Origin: Ectobacillus funiculus
GTDB taxonomy: Bacteria > Bacillota > Bacilli > Bacillales > Bacillaceae_G
Reading direction: 5' to 3'
NCBI RefSeq assembly: GCF_004138295.1
Contig: NZ_SCFM01000004.1
Coordinates: 186,001 to 250,000, forward strand
Length of the DNA stretch: 64,000 bases
Below, piece after piece: positions 8,312 through 16,826 of this stretch. The notes beneath the pieces are model-generated. The model worked only from the letters and a program-made list of their open reading frames with translations, ran no database searches and was not told the DNA's origin. The translations under genes were made by a program, and so were the position numbers. Within the stretch, counting starts at the first letter, position 1; each line of letters begins with the position of its first letter.

Positions 8312-9174
8312 AGATCCACCTCTTTTCGGTTAAGTAGTTTAAAGATCGGAAACGCAATAAGTCCTACAAATAGGAACAAGAGAACATTACCAGCTGTCGC
8401 AAGTCCGTAGAAGCCCCCGGCATATTGTTTATAAACAATGGAGGCAAGTAAATCGGTTGTAAATCCCGGTCCTCCTCCTGTCATTGCCCAAACAAGGTCA
8501 AATGTACGTAATCCACCAATAAGCGCTAGAATAATAACTGTATTCATAGCAGGTCTTGACAATGGGAGTACTAAATGGACAAATTCCTGAAATGAATTTC
8601 CTCCATCGATTTTAAGCGCCTCGTAATACTCAGACGGAATGGCCATGATACCCGCAATGAATATAACTGTAGCAATCCCCACACCTTTCCATACGTCTAC
8701 CAAAGCAACGGATAACAACGCAATGTGAGGATTACCCAGCCAGTCGATACCCGGGATGTTTAGTGCCTCTAGCGTTTTATTAATAAGCCCTAAAGTAGGA
8801 TGCATCATTGATTTAAATACAACACCAACTGCAATTGTACTTAGCAGAGCCGGAAAAAAAACAACGGATCTCAAATAATTTTTGTTTCTAATTTTAGAAC
8901 AAAGAAATAGTGCAAGTAAAAGTCCAATAATTACCTTTAGCCCCATCGTAGTAAAGGCATAAATAAGGGTGTTTTTAAAACCGATACGAAGTGAGGGCTC
9001 GGAGAAAAAGTTCAGGTAATTCTCAAATCCGATAAACTGCCAGTCAAAAAGTGTCCATCTGGTCAAGCTGAAAAATAATGACATAATTGTCGGCACTAAG
9101 AATAATATAGTGTAAATAATCGTTGCTGGTATGAGAAAGGCATAAGAATACATGTTTTTTGTCCCACTATTCAT
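8308..9174 (-). CDS. Carbohydrate ABC transporter permease (MalF type)
   Basis: A 288-residue permease with six predicted membrane segments. The first is residues 10-31, and an EAA loop reads YYEALKIDGGNSFQEFVHL-VLPLSRP. It partners with the MalG-type protein encoded directly downstream with overlapping codons. A GGAGGG site precedes the ATG. An intercistronic stem-loop and one dispersed repeat separate it from the binding-protein gene. Confidence 0.9.
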   Translation of the reverse strand: MNSGTKNMYSYAFLIPATIIYTILFLVPTIMSLFFSLTRWTLFDWQFIGFENYLNFFSEPSLRIGFKNTLIYAFTTMGLKVIIGLLLALFLCSKIRNKNYLRSVVFFPALLSTIAVGVVFKSMMHPTLGLINKTLEALNIPGIDWLGNPHIALLSVALVDVWKGVGIATVIFIAGIMAIPSEYYEALKIDGGNSFQEFVHLVLPLSRPAMNTVIILALIGGLRTFDLVWAMTGGGPGFTTDLLASIVYKQYAGGFYGLATAGNVLLFLFVGLIAFPIFKLLNRKEVDL

Positions 9175-9207
9175 TTGTCTATCCCTCCTATTTCCTTTAG
9201 AACGAGC

Positions 9208-9255
9208 AAGAGGCCGCCTCCAAATATGATGGTCACTATCTTGGAGGCACCTCTT
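9208..9255 (-). promoter_or_regulatory. Intercistronic stem-loop between binding protein and permeases
   Basis: AAGAGG-GCCTCCAA pairs imperfectly with TTGGAGGC-CCTCTT around a loop of about 17 nt, directly upstream of the permease ribosome site. Such structures often set the excess of binding-protein mRNA over permease mRNA; this function is inferred. A cre-like sequence (13 of 14, 9255-9268 read on the plus strand) abuts it. Confidence 0.5.
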
Positions 9256-9283
9256 GTAAGCGCTCTCTTTTTATTTATTTTTT

Positions 9284-9420
9284 AAAGAAAACTCGCCGAT
9301 TGGCGAGCCCTGCTCTTGGGCGAAGACAGAGGTGTAGTTGCACTTACACTTTATTCCTAAAATTCCCCGCTACGTCGAATTAACTTCTAGCTGGGAATTT
9401 ATACTTTCTTAAAGTGTAAA
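9284..9420 (+). repeat. Dispersed repeat family 1, copy A
   Basis: A full-length copy of the intergenic element. Landmarks in order: AAAGAAAAC, CGCCGATTGGCG stem, GCCC...GGGC stem, GAAGACAGAGG, TAGTTGCACTTA, TTTATTCCTAAAATT, TACGTCGAA, TAGCTGG-AATTTATACTTT and terminal CTTAAAGTGTAA. It lies between the permease and binding-protein genes of the sugar operon, so it is probably transcribed with it. Confidence 0.85.
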
Positions 9421-9429
9421 AGCATTGGT

Positions 9430-10749
9430 TTACCATCCCTCAAGGCCAAGCTGCTGCGCCTGTTTCTCAACATCTTTGTCATACATCTCTGCAGCTTTCT
9501 TCGCGGATGTAATATTACCGCCAACCTGTTGAGTAATTTGTGGTAAGTTAGCACCTTTTATCGGAGTAGAAAATTCAAGAGCAGGGGCTACTTTATCCTC
9601 TTCAAAGTATGGCATCATGTCCTTGACAGCCTCATATGCATCATCAGGAACAGAAGCACCTTCTATTACAAACGGTCCAATATTCTTAGATTGAGACGCA
9701 TAAGTTTCTAAACCTTCAGGAGAAATATAAAATTCTAACCATTTTTTTGCAGCCTCTAGATGCTCTGTTTTATTGTTAATGAGGACCGCATTAGGCATCC
9801 AGGTAGTAAATCCATTTTTATCAGCACTATCACCTGGTTGCGGGAAGACGCCAATATCATTTATCTTGTCAGGATAATTTTTAGCAATGATTGGAAGAGC
9901 TTGAGTCAGCATTGGATAATGGACACCTTTACCTTCAGCAAGCATTTGCATAGCTTGGTCATAGGTAGTTGCATTAAAGTCTTTATTCATATAGCCCTTT
10001 TGCCCAATCTCTTGCAATTTTTCAAACCCTCTAAGGGCAGCAGGAGTTGATGCATACTTTGCTTTCCCTTTCGTATAATCTTTTGCGAAATTTGGTTCTT
10101 CAGCTTGCAAGTTGTAGTAATCTGCAAGTAAAATGAGCTGTGATGTCCAGCTAGTAGCATATGAACCTATTACAGCAGTTTTGCCAGCCGCTTTTATCTT
10201 TTCGTTATTGGCCATCAGCTCATCCCATGTTTTCGGAACAGAAAGACCTAGCTCTGCATATACTTTTTTGTTATAAAGCCATGCGCCAACCTGGCTGGAG
10301 GAAGCAGGAATGCCAAAAACCTTTCCATTATCAGATACTACCTTTTTATACGAATCTGATACTTTATCCATAAATGGCTCATTCGTAAGATCCACGAAAT
10401 GCTGCTCAGGATTTAACGTTTTTAATAATGAACCCGAATTAAAGATTGTTAAATCGGCCATCTCTCCTGTAGCAAGACGTGTTTTCATGATATTCTCGCC
10501 TTCTGGTCCACCTGGATGTACTTCTACCTCTGTCTTAATATTGTACTTTTCCTCAATTTTTTTAACAACAGCTTGAAAACCCGGTGTGTTCTGCGTTTCC
10601 CCCAAAAGCATCGTAAGAGTAACCGGCTTATTTGAATTAGACTCACTACCGCTTGTTGACTCACTATTTCCGCTACACCCTGCCAATATAGTAGAAAGTG
10701 CGATCCCAACCGCTAACGATTTGGAAATTTTCGATTTCAATTTAAGCAT
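9430..10749 (-). CDS. Extracellular sugar-binding lipoprotein of ABC transporter
   Basis: The start is ATG at 10747-10749 after a GGGGGAG site; an upstream in-frame ATG lacks one. The protein has about 439 residues with a lipoprotein signal ending in the lipobox LAGC, then a Ser/Asn-rich linker and an SBP_bac_1-type domain (TLMLGETQNTPGF, ...GKVFGIPASSSQVGAWLYNKKVY, AAKKWLEFYISPEGLE). It captures a sugar outside the cell for the two permeases downstream. A perfect cre site lies 66 nt upstream of the start. Confidence 0.92.
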   Translation of the reverse strand: MLKLKSKISKSLAVGIALSTILAGCSGNSESTSGSESNSNKPVTLTMLLGETQNTPGFQAVVKKIEEKYNIKTEVEVHPGGPEGENIMKTRLATGEMADLTIFNSGSLLKTLNPEQHFVDLTNEPFMDKVSDSYKKVVSDNGKVFGIPASSSQVGAWLYNKKVYAELGLSVPKTWDELMANNEKIKAAGKTAVIGSYATSWTSQLILLADYYNLQAEEPNFAKDYTKGKAKYASTPAALRGFEKLQEIGQKGYMNKDFNATTYDQAMQMLAEGKGVHYPMLTQALPIIAKNYPDKINDIGVFPQPGDSADKNGFTTWMPNAVLINNKTEHLEAAKKWLEFYISPEGLETYASQSKNIGPFVIEGASVPDDAYEAVKDMMPYFEEDKVAPALEFSTPIKGANLPQITQQVGGNITSAKKAAEMYDKDVEKQAQQLGLEGW

Positions 10750-10814
10750 TTTTATCTCCCCCTCATTCAGCAATGAATTCACAAACAGATAAAATATAGA
10801 AACACACACACACT

Positions 10815-10828
10815 TGAAACCGTTTTCA
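10815..10828 (-). promoter_or_regulatory. Perfect cre-consensus operator
   Basis: TGAAACCGTTTTCA matches TGWAANCGNTNWCA at every defined position and extends to a 16-bp near-palindrome (10814-10829). It lies upstream of the sugar-binding lipoprotein, so CcpA repression, or a LacI-type regulator, is expected. Confidence 0.7.
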
Positions 10829-11134
10829 ATTCTTTGTAACCGATTAGAATTATCTATTATTGCTCATTTTAAGGCTGTCTGTTTTTCTAAGAAGCTTGTT
10901 ATTCCTTTAATTCATCATGCTAGCAAGAAGAGCCAAAAAACAAACACCCCCTTTACTAAGATTTAATTTATTAAATATTCAGAATAATGAAACCGGAAAT
11001 TATTATTAAAAAAATGAAATGATCAGTATTCAGTCTTTTTGAAATGTCATAGGAGTAACATATAAAAGTATTCTTTAATTAGATTTTTTGAGGATGAATT
11101 TCTGAGTTACTAATAGAAACCTAATTCTTATTAG
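10829..11134. other. Gene-free spacer
   Basis: An A/T-rich spacer between the lipoprotein operon and the second Gfo/Idh gene. Beyond the cre site at its left edge I see no ORF, tRNA or clear terminator. Confidence 0.5.
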
Positions 11135-12154
11135 TTATTTCACTACTGTTTTTTTCACTGGAGGAACCTCTATAACTGCTCCGTTTTCCCTATGAGAGCG
11201 AATTGCTGCTTCGATCACCTCTTGACATGCAAGTGCATCATATCCTGAAGCATCAACTTGGCTCGGGTCAACTCCTCCCTTCACTTGACTGATAAAATGA
11301 TCGAGCCTATTTTTAAATGTTTCATGGAAACTTCCAACACCTGTCATAATAGAATTACGAAGTACTACGAGCTCATCGCTTTCATGAGGATAAAATGTAA
11401 AATTCTCATATACATTATCAATGATAAATCTGCCTTTATCCCCTGCAACCTCACAATGCTCAATTGGATGGCGCATAGACATATCATAGCTTCCGGTCAA
11501 GTGACCGACTGCTCCTGAGGAAAATTCGAGGTTAATGGATGCCGTAGACCAGCTCGTTCTCCCCGGTGCCTGTGTTAAGAAAGCTTGTACCCTCTGAATG
11601 TCTCCTCCGAAATAACGCATAACATCAATAGAATGTGGATGCAATGCCCGAAGATGGAACCAAGGAGTCATTTCCTTTTGATTCTTAATAGCTAACTTCA
11701 TATTAATGAATAATAGCGTTCCTAAAGCTCCTTTATCGATGAGCTCTCTTCCCTTATAAGCAGATGGTACAAACCTATGGTTTAAATTACAAGCTAATCG
11801 GACATTTTTTTCCGCAGCAAGGCGAACCATTTCTCTTGCTTCTCCTATATGATTGGAGATAGGTTTTTCAACTAAGACATCCTTACCCGCTTCAATTGCC
11901 ATAATAGCTGGTGCATAATGATGTCCACCGTTCTCCTCTCCTGCGGTAGCAATGCTAACAATATCGATTTCTTCATTATGTAACATTGTCTGTATGTCCG
12001 TATAAGCCATTACCCCGTACTGATTCGCAACCGATCGTGCCCGTTCTTCATCCAAATCACATACACACACAAGTTCAGTATCCGGATTCATTACGTAGTT
12101 TTGGCAGTGTATCTTGCCAATATTATTAACTCCTACAACAGCAGCCTTAAGCAT
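11135..12154 (-). CDS. Gfo/Idh/MocA-family dehydrogenase, second copy
   Basis: 339 residues, same length and clearly paralogous to 5378-6397: VGVNNIGKIHCQNY, EDVLVEKPISNH-type EKP motif, HPHSIDVMRYFGGD, and a near-identical block around SIMTGVGSF. A strong GGAGGTGG site precedes the ATG. It is probably transcribed as its own unit just upstream of the importer operon. A pair of such dehydrogenases often performs an oxidation and a later re-reduction at different carbons of one sugar; that is inference. Confidence 0.9.
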   Translation of the reverse strand: MLKAAVVGVNNIGKIHCQNYVMNPDTELVCVCDLDEERARSVANQYGVMAYTDIQTMLHNEEIDIVSIATAGEENGGHHYAPAIMAIEAGKDVLVEKPISNHIGEAREMVRLAAEKNVRLACNLNHRFVPSAYKGRELIDKGALGTLLFINMKLAIKNQKEMTPWFHLRALHPHSIDVMRYFGGDIQRVQAFLTQAPGRTSWSTASINLEFSSGAVGHLTGSYDMSMRHPIEHCEVAGDKGRFIIDNVYENFTFYPHESDELVVLRNSIMTGVGSFHETFKNRLDHFISQVKGGVDPSQVDASGYDALACQEVIEAAIRSHRENGAVIEVPPVKKTVVK

Positions 12155-12584
12155 AATCCACCTCCTTTATCATATTTTCATTCTCCTTATCCCATTTAAG
12201 GAATCAGGTTATTACTTATCTTTTACTTTCCTTTATACTAATACATGCCTATTTAGCCCCTCAAGGTCTATCGCGCCATCTTTTTTGCGAAATGAATCTT
12301 CTTGTACATTTACATCCAGTTTTAAAACAACATGTTCGTTGATGGAAATTAGGGCTGTTGTTTCTATAACCACTAAGCTAAGAAAATGCTATAAAAAGAT
12401 GTTTTCCATATGTTAAAATTCTTTAAATTACGGTGAATGAAATTATATAAACATTTTCTTCAATCTCAAGTTATTCAGAAGAGATGAAGCAAAAAGTGGT
12501 ATCTATTAATAAGACCTCTGAGAAAGTTATTAATAGGCTTTGTAACAAGATGCAAAAATTAAATTCAACCTATATAGTCACTTA
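12155..12584. other. Gene-free region
   Basis: About 430 bp without a supported ORF, RNA gene or repeat. It is A/T-rich and contains the presumed promoter of the second dehydrogenase gene, which I cannot pinpoint. Confidence 0.4.
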
Positions 12585-12616
12585 GGAAAAATAAAAAACA
12601 TCCAATCAAGGATGTT
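12585..12616 (-). terminator. Intrinsic terminator of the 12631 gene
   Basis: On the minus strand AACATCC-TTGATT-GGATGTT is followed by a TTTTTATTTTT tract, 15 nt beyond the stop codon. Confidence 0.85.
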
Positions 12617-12630
12617 TCAGCTAATATCAT

Positions 12631-12831
12631 TCAAATATCCTCTTCTACTTTTTCAGTATTAATTGTAATTGTGTTGAACTCTCCGTCAACTGGAAACACT
12701 ACATCTTGCACTTTACTTAAGCTAACAATCACTTTATCCGATTTAGTAGCAACAAGCCAATGATTTACCAAAACTTCAGCTTCTTGGTTAGACACTTTTT
12801 GCAGTTGTTCGATGAGCTCCTTTATTTTCAT
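12631..12831 (-). CDS. Small protein of unknown function (66 aa)
   Basis: The start is ATG after GAGGGAGTG at an 8-nt gap; a longer frame from 12864 lacks a ribosome site. The protein begins MKIKELIEQLQKVS, an amphipathic helix, followed by an alternating hydrophobic stretch (VIVSLSKVQDVVFPV, TITINTEKVEEDI) that suggests a small alpha/beta fold. It has its own terminator. I recognise no family. Confidence 0.65.
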   Translation of the reverse strand: MKIKELIEQLQKVSNQEAEVLVNHWLVATKSDKVIVSLSKVQDVVFPVDGEFNTITINTEKVEEDI

Positions 12832-12971
12832 TTTTATCACTCCCTCTATTTTTACATTCAACAAGGGAGAGCAACATCCTTCTAGTCAATAAAAAAACCT
12901 CATGCACTTAATTTTGTGGGCACTAACGGAAAACCTTTTTATCCAATCGGATTATCCGCATAACAAATCAC

Positions 12972-13613
12972 TCACATAATCCTTTCTCGCCGACGAAAAG
13001 GAAGCCACAACAGAAAAAATATGACGATAGTCACCCCTTCTAAGGATAGAAGATACCATGGATATGGACCAAGTATATCCAGCAAGGATTGACTCCGTGG
13101 TTTATGCACCAAAAACATATAATTTCCACCCGTCAGCTTATTCACTATAAAAGCGACTCCTGCTGCCATATGCAAAAAAACATATGCTTTCCAAATAGAA
13201 CGGACATATACTGGATATTGCTTAACAAATACAAAAAAAGCGATACTCCAAATCACAATAGAGTGTACGAAAAAGAAATGAAAAAACCGAAAATGCGGAA
13301 ATGAAAAGGATAAAGCTGGAGTCAAAATGGCCTGCAGCTCTCCGCCTATGCCATTGAAGTATAGAATCTCAAATAATAAAAAACGTTTAGTGTATAAAAG
13401 CAGAATACATATGTACATATTGATATCACACAATTCAAGCGGCAAGGATGTACTAAGTTTCCATGAATGATCCCAAATCAGCCAACTATGATATCCTGCT
13501 TCAAATCCGATTAGCAACAAAAGTGCAGTACGAATAAAAGCATCCTCATGTCGCCGAAAAAATAGACGGTATACAAAGATTACTGCAAGACCAGCTAGTA
13601 ATACTCCTATCAT
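12972..13613 (-). CDS. YwaF/TIGR02206-family integral membrane protein (start uncertain)
   Basis: A polytopic protein with about seven membrane segments. Family features: SLPLELCDIN, FNGIGGELQAILTP, FPHFRFFHFFFVHS, GGNYMFLVHKP and SLLDILGPYPWY. Coordinates use the first ATG, but that start has no ribosome site and removes conserved-looking sequence: the frame is open upstream and reads FFSAHHNHHFKAYSFEHIF. A strong AAAGGAGGG (13681-13689) sits 7 nt before an in-frame ATC codon (13671-13673), and no ATG/GTG/TTG lies between it and the ATG at 13613. So the real start may be ATC, or the native start was lost by mutation. Function of the family is unknown. Confidence 0.8.
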   Translation of the reverse strand: MIGVLLAGLAVIFVYRLFFRRHEDAFIRTALLLLIGFEAGYHSWLIWDHSWKLSTSLPLELCDINMYICILLLYTKRFLLFEILYFNGIGGELQAILTPALSFSFPHFRFFHFFFVHSIVIWSIAFFVFVKQYPVYVRSIWKAYVFLHMAAGVAFIVNKLTGGNYMFLVHKPRSQSLLDILGPYPWYLLSLEGVTIVIFFLLWLPFRRRERIM

Positions 13614-13720
13614 GAAAATATGTTCAAAGGAATAGGCTTTAAAATGGTGATTATGATGAGCTGAAAAAAAGATTTCTCTCCCTCCTTTGTTTTATTACTT
13701 TATTACTAGACCTTATAGAA

Positions 13721-14566
13721 CTATTTGATAAAACTTTCTAATAAAGCAGTTGAGTCAATTCTCCACCGATCTGCTACATGATCACGCCGCATGATAAAAC
13801 GAACCGTTTTTTTGCTCTTCCCTTCCTCTCTCAAATATAAATCCGCTTTTAATGCAAATTCCATGCACAGCAGTTCACTTGTGTTCTTTTGAGACCGTGA
13901 AGGAAGATTTGCAAATCTGATGGACTCAATTCTTGAAACAGCACGATGCAGCTTGTTTGCCTTAGTTGGGTTTGTGATGACCATATCTAACATGCTCGCA
14001 TCCTGTTGATTCACGGCAACCGTAAACGTGTTCACTACTTGATAAGGATCAGCATACTGCAAATACTCTTCTAGCTTCCCCGCTGCCTTCAAAATCATCA
14101 TCTCATGAGATACATCAGCGCGACCCGATCTATGTGTCGTGCTTCCAGCAAAGTGAATACAAAAGTGCCCTGGGAAGCCATTTATAAGTGCCCCTGCACC
14201 ATGCGGCATTCCATGCATAGAAGCGGCAATCATTTGATCATGAGATAAAACAATGATTGCTCTTCGTTTCCAGCTCCATTTGCCATTATAAATTTTTTTC
14301 ATAATTTTTGTATCTTCCCTCGTTAAAGGCTGTACATCAGCATGTCTATTGCCAGCTCTTCTTTGCACCCTGAAATGCAAACCTGTCTCCACATCTATCA
14401 CGGTAAATTTCGATTTGTTCGGCAGCACTTCATTTACTTGCTTCCACGGAAGCATTTCAACTTTGAAGCTAATTGGTGTATGTTCATCCTCAAGTTTAGC
14501 AGCAGCTGCTGCAGATTGGATCATACAGAAACAAAGAAAAAATATGATGGCCTTTGTTGTCTTCAT
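13721..14566 (-). CDS. Secreted protein of unknown function with GHFCIHF...H motif
   Basis: The start is ATG with GAGAGGGG upstream (an upstream frame extension is weaker). A signal peptide of about 23 residues ends in an Ala-rich cleavage region (QSAAAAA). The mature protein carries a dense block near the middle, HGMPHGAGALINGF then GHFCIHFAGSTTH, SGRADVSHEMM, with several His and a Cys. I have seen such motifs in uncharacterised secreted Firmicutes proteins, possibly cell-wall related. The C-terminal ~100 residues resemble a small alpha+beta accessory domain. Function is not assigned. It is downstream of the exonuclease gene on the same strand. Confidence 0.75.
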   Translation of the reverse strand: MKTTKAIIFFLCFCMIQSAAAAAKLEDEHTPISFKVEMLPWKQVNEVLPNKSKFTVIDVETGLHFRVQRRAGNRHADVQPLTREDTKIMKKIYNGKWSWKRRAIIVLSHDQMIAASMHGMPHGAGALINGFPGHFCIHFAGSTTHRSGRADVSHEMMILKAAGKLEEYLQYADPYQVVNTFTVAVNQQDASMLDMVITNPTKANKLHRAVSRIESIRFANLPSRSQKNTSELLCMEFALKADLYLREEGKSKKTVRFIMRRDHVADRWRIDSTALLESFIK

Positions 14567-14679
14567 TGTCTTTCCCCTCTCTCCACCCATATTCTTTCTT
14601 ACGTTTCCCGAAAAGCATATATTTATGATAAGAATAAACTTATCTGTTTACATAATATTTTTATGGTTATCACTCAAAC

Positions 14680-15540
14680 CTAGATCGGCTTTTGATCCAT
14701 TCCGTCACTTTTCTTTTTCAACGCATTCAATGCATGCAACTGTTGTTTTGCTTTACGCAGAGCCGTTTTAAAATACCCTTGCAGCTGCTGTAAAGCTGTA
14801 TCGTCAAAGTCATGCTGATCGAGTGCATTTTCCCATGTACGGCTCTTTGTAAAAGCCCCCCATGTCAACGAAGAGTGCTGTCCCTTCTTCAACTCCTTAA
14901 ACACCCAGCGGGTCAGCTTCTTTCTTCCTTTATCTGTAAGTACTCCCTCCTCCAAAAGCAGCGGCTCGCTCTGTCTTCTATATGAACCATATAAATCCTT
15001 TTCCATAGCTACCTTTAGAAAAATACTTGTAGTATTTTTCGCATCATCGAACGCACGGTGCTGCTCACCCTCCCACTGTAAGGCAAGCTTCTCAACCGCC
15101 AGCTTCAAGCTTGGCTGATTAGGAAATAACTCCTCATAAGCGTGAAAAACAAATTTCTGCAGATCAAAGCGTCTATCCTTCTCTAAATTCGGACATTCTA
15201 CACCGTGCAACGCACAGTCCTCCTTCAAAAAAGAGTAATCCTCCTTTCCCCACGTTACTAGCATATACTCTTCTCCAACAAACTCCCGAAATCGTTCAAT
15301 CGCTTGAGGAAACCGTTCCGCTTCCCTTATATCCTGCTTTGTAATTCCTGTTAGTTTTGTTGTATGTCGAGAAAGAGAGGATTTTGGCTTTACAAGAGAG
15401 GAAAAGCTAGCCACTACGTTCATCGTACACGCTTCAATTTTAATTGCACCTATATCCACAATTTCTGCCGGAATATCCGACTGATACGGCCTAAAATTCC
15501 GTTCAATATCAAAAACAATATAATACTCAGGCTTATACAT
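14680..15540 (-). CDS. DEDDh 3'-5' exonuclease (KapD-like) with C-terminal extension
   Basis: The start is MYKPEYYIVFDIERN after AGAAGAGG; an N-terminal extension of 47 residues in the open frame lacks a ribosome site. The DEDDh core spans about residues 5-180: Exo I FDIE, Exo II with TWGKEDYSFL, and Exo III EQHRAFDDAKNT (H and D). It removes nucleotides from RNA or DNA 3' ends using two metal ions. A further ~100 Lys-rich residues (HSSLTWGAFTKSRTW...) form an unknown tail absent from the ~205-aa B. subtilis KapD, which is a sporulation-onset modulator. Membership is clear; the physiological role is not. Confidence 0.85.
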   Translation of the reverse strand: MYKPEYYIVFDIERNFRPYQSDIPAEIVDIGAIKIEACTMNVVASFSSLVKPKSSLSRHTTKLTGITKQDIREAERFPQAIERFREFVGEEYMLVTWGKEDYSFLKEDCALHGVECPNLEKDRRFDLQKFVFHAYEELFPNQPSLKLAVEKLALQWEGEQHRAFDDAKNTTSIFLKVAMEKDLYGSYRRQSEPLLLEEGVLTDKGRKKLTRWVFKELKKGQHSSLTWGAFTKSRTWENALDQHDFDDTALQQLQGYFKTALRKAKQQLHALNALKKKSDGMDQKPI

Positions 15541-15716
15541 ATGATGTACCTCTTCTTTATCTTTTTTTTCATTATATCGTTTATTTTTTTCATGTGCAGA
15601 ACGTTTATGAAGATTGAGGAGGTTTAGATGTTGAATATTTTTTATGTAAGTATCCTTTTGGGTTGTTTTTACAATGACCACAAAATGCCTAGGGCTGCTT
15701 TTTCCTTGCTTCTATT

Positions 15717-15836
15717 AAAGAAAATTCGCCGATTGGCGAAGACAGAGGCATAGTTGCAGTTATACTTTATTCCTCAAATTTTTCACTGCGTCGAATAGTC
15801 CTCCAGCTAGAAATTTAGCCTTTCTTAAAATGTAAG
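15717..15836 (+). repeat. Dispersed repeat family 1, copy B
   Basis: A copy with a shortened 5' half: CGCCGATTGGCG runs directly into GAAGACAGAGG, so the second GC stem is missing. The 3' half is complete to CTTAAAATGTAA. It lies upstream of the exonuclease gene. Confidence 0.85.
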
Positions 15837-15941
15837 AGCAGCAGACACAGCCCCCAAAAGTTATAGAAAAAACAGCCTCACACAAAAATATAGAGTAAAA
15901 TCTATACCAAAACACAGTTGAGCGTTGATATTACTGGTTTG

Positions 15942-15979
15942 AAGATTTCGTATATGTATCAAAACATATACGAAATCTT
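15942..15979. repeat. 16-bp perfect hairpin
   Basis: AAGATTTCGTATATGT and its exact complement flank a 6-nt loop in a gene-free stretch. No U tract follows, so this is not an obvious terminator. Confidence 0.7.
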
Positions 15980-15990
15980 ATTAATAAAAG

Positions 15991-16017
15991 GGCGAGATTT
16001 AAAGTATAAACCTCGCC
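15991..16017. repeat. GGCGAG/CTCGCC hairpin
   Basis: A 6-bp GC stem with a 15-nt A/T loop, 11 nt after the preceding long hairpin. Confidence 0.4.
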
Positions 16018-16143
16018 TTCTACAATGATTTTACTACTACAAATCCCCTTTCATTTTTACTTTATATGGTGATATAGAAATTTTTTGGTAGAACCTGTGA
16101 AAGCTGACCAATGCATTATGTGTTAAAATAAATTGAAATTATC

Positions 16144-16198
16144 AACAAGCCGAAAATATGCAAATTTTTATTTATTTCTTGTATATTTTCGGCTTGTT
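16144..16198. repeat. 16-bp perfect hairpin
   Basis: AACAAGCCGAAAATAT and its exact complement flank a 23-nt A/T-rich loop. It is the third stem in this ~520-bp gene-free stretch (15837-16365). Confidence 0.7.
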
Positions 16199-16365
16199 TA
16201 CATTCAAAAAACATACTGCCATAACCAACATTTTTTAATTGGTAAATACAATATTTCCCAGAAGTGAATGGGCATTAATTTAGACTGCGAATGAGCTTCA
16301 TAAAAGAACAGTACAACATACTAATACTTTAGAGATTTATTTTAGATAAGGTGGTGATCTTTTAA

Positions 16366-16779
16366 ATGTATGATCAGACAGTATACTCCTATATAAATTA
16401 TGATCAGCAATTAGAGCGTCAATTTCCAAGTCTACCAGCGCCCCCGTTTCCGGGACCACCAGGTTTACCGGGGTTACCAGGACCTGAGTTTCCGGGACCA
16501 TCGGGTTTACCAGGTCTACCCGGATCACAACCCCCAACTGCTCCTCCTCCATCATTTATTCCTCAACAAGCAGTTGCTTCACCATTTGCTGTTGATCCAG
16601 GAGCAATTAGGTTGTGCCTGTTTCGTAATACTTTTATATGGCTCAACAATGGTGAAGGGTTTTGGTTTTATCCCATTTTCGTAGGTCCAAGATCTGTTGC
16701 TGGTTTCAGATGGAATGGCAGGTTTTGGATGATGTTTGGTATTGATACAAGGAGAATTCTTTCGTTTACGTGTTTTTAA
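16366..16779 (+). CDS. Collagen-like (Gly-X-Pro) protein, probably spore-surface
   Basis: 137 residues. A polar N-terminus leads to about ten Gly-X-Y triplets (residues 26-54, patterns GPPGLPGLPGPE and GPSGLPGLPG), then a Pro-rich linker and a ~65-residue aromatic C-terminal domain (LFRNTFIWLNNGEGFWFYP, FRWNGRFWMMFGID). There is no signal peptide, as for exosporium and coat proteins assembled inside the mother cell. GGTGGTGAT precedes the ATG and a terminator follows the stop. The C-terminal domain may be the assembly or trimerisation module. Spore location is inferred from composition, not shown. Confidence 0.8.
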   Translation: MYDQTVYSYINYDQQLERQFPSLPAPPFPGPPGLPGLPGPEFPGPSGLPGLPGSQPPTAPPPSFIPQQAVASPFAVDPGAIRLCLFRNTFIWLNNGEGFWFYPIFVGPRSVAGFRWNGRFWMMFGIDTRRILSFTCF

Positions 16780-16796
16780 AAACTATCATTTTCGAG

Positions 16797-16826
16797 GGCG
16801 GTGCCTGAATAAGGGCATCGCCTTTT
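16797..16826 (+). terminator. Intrinsic terminator of the collagen-like gene
   Basis: GGCGGTGCC and GGCATCGCC form an imperfect stem followed by TTTT, 18 nt after the stop. Confidence 0.75.

Noticed and set aside
16337-16555. Minus-strand frame opposite the collagen-like gene
   Set aside because: A mirror frame created by the Gly-Pro triplet repeats; the plus strand has the ribosome site and terminator.
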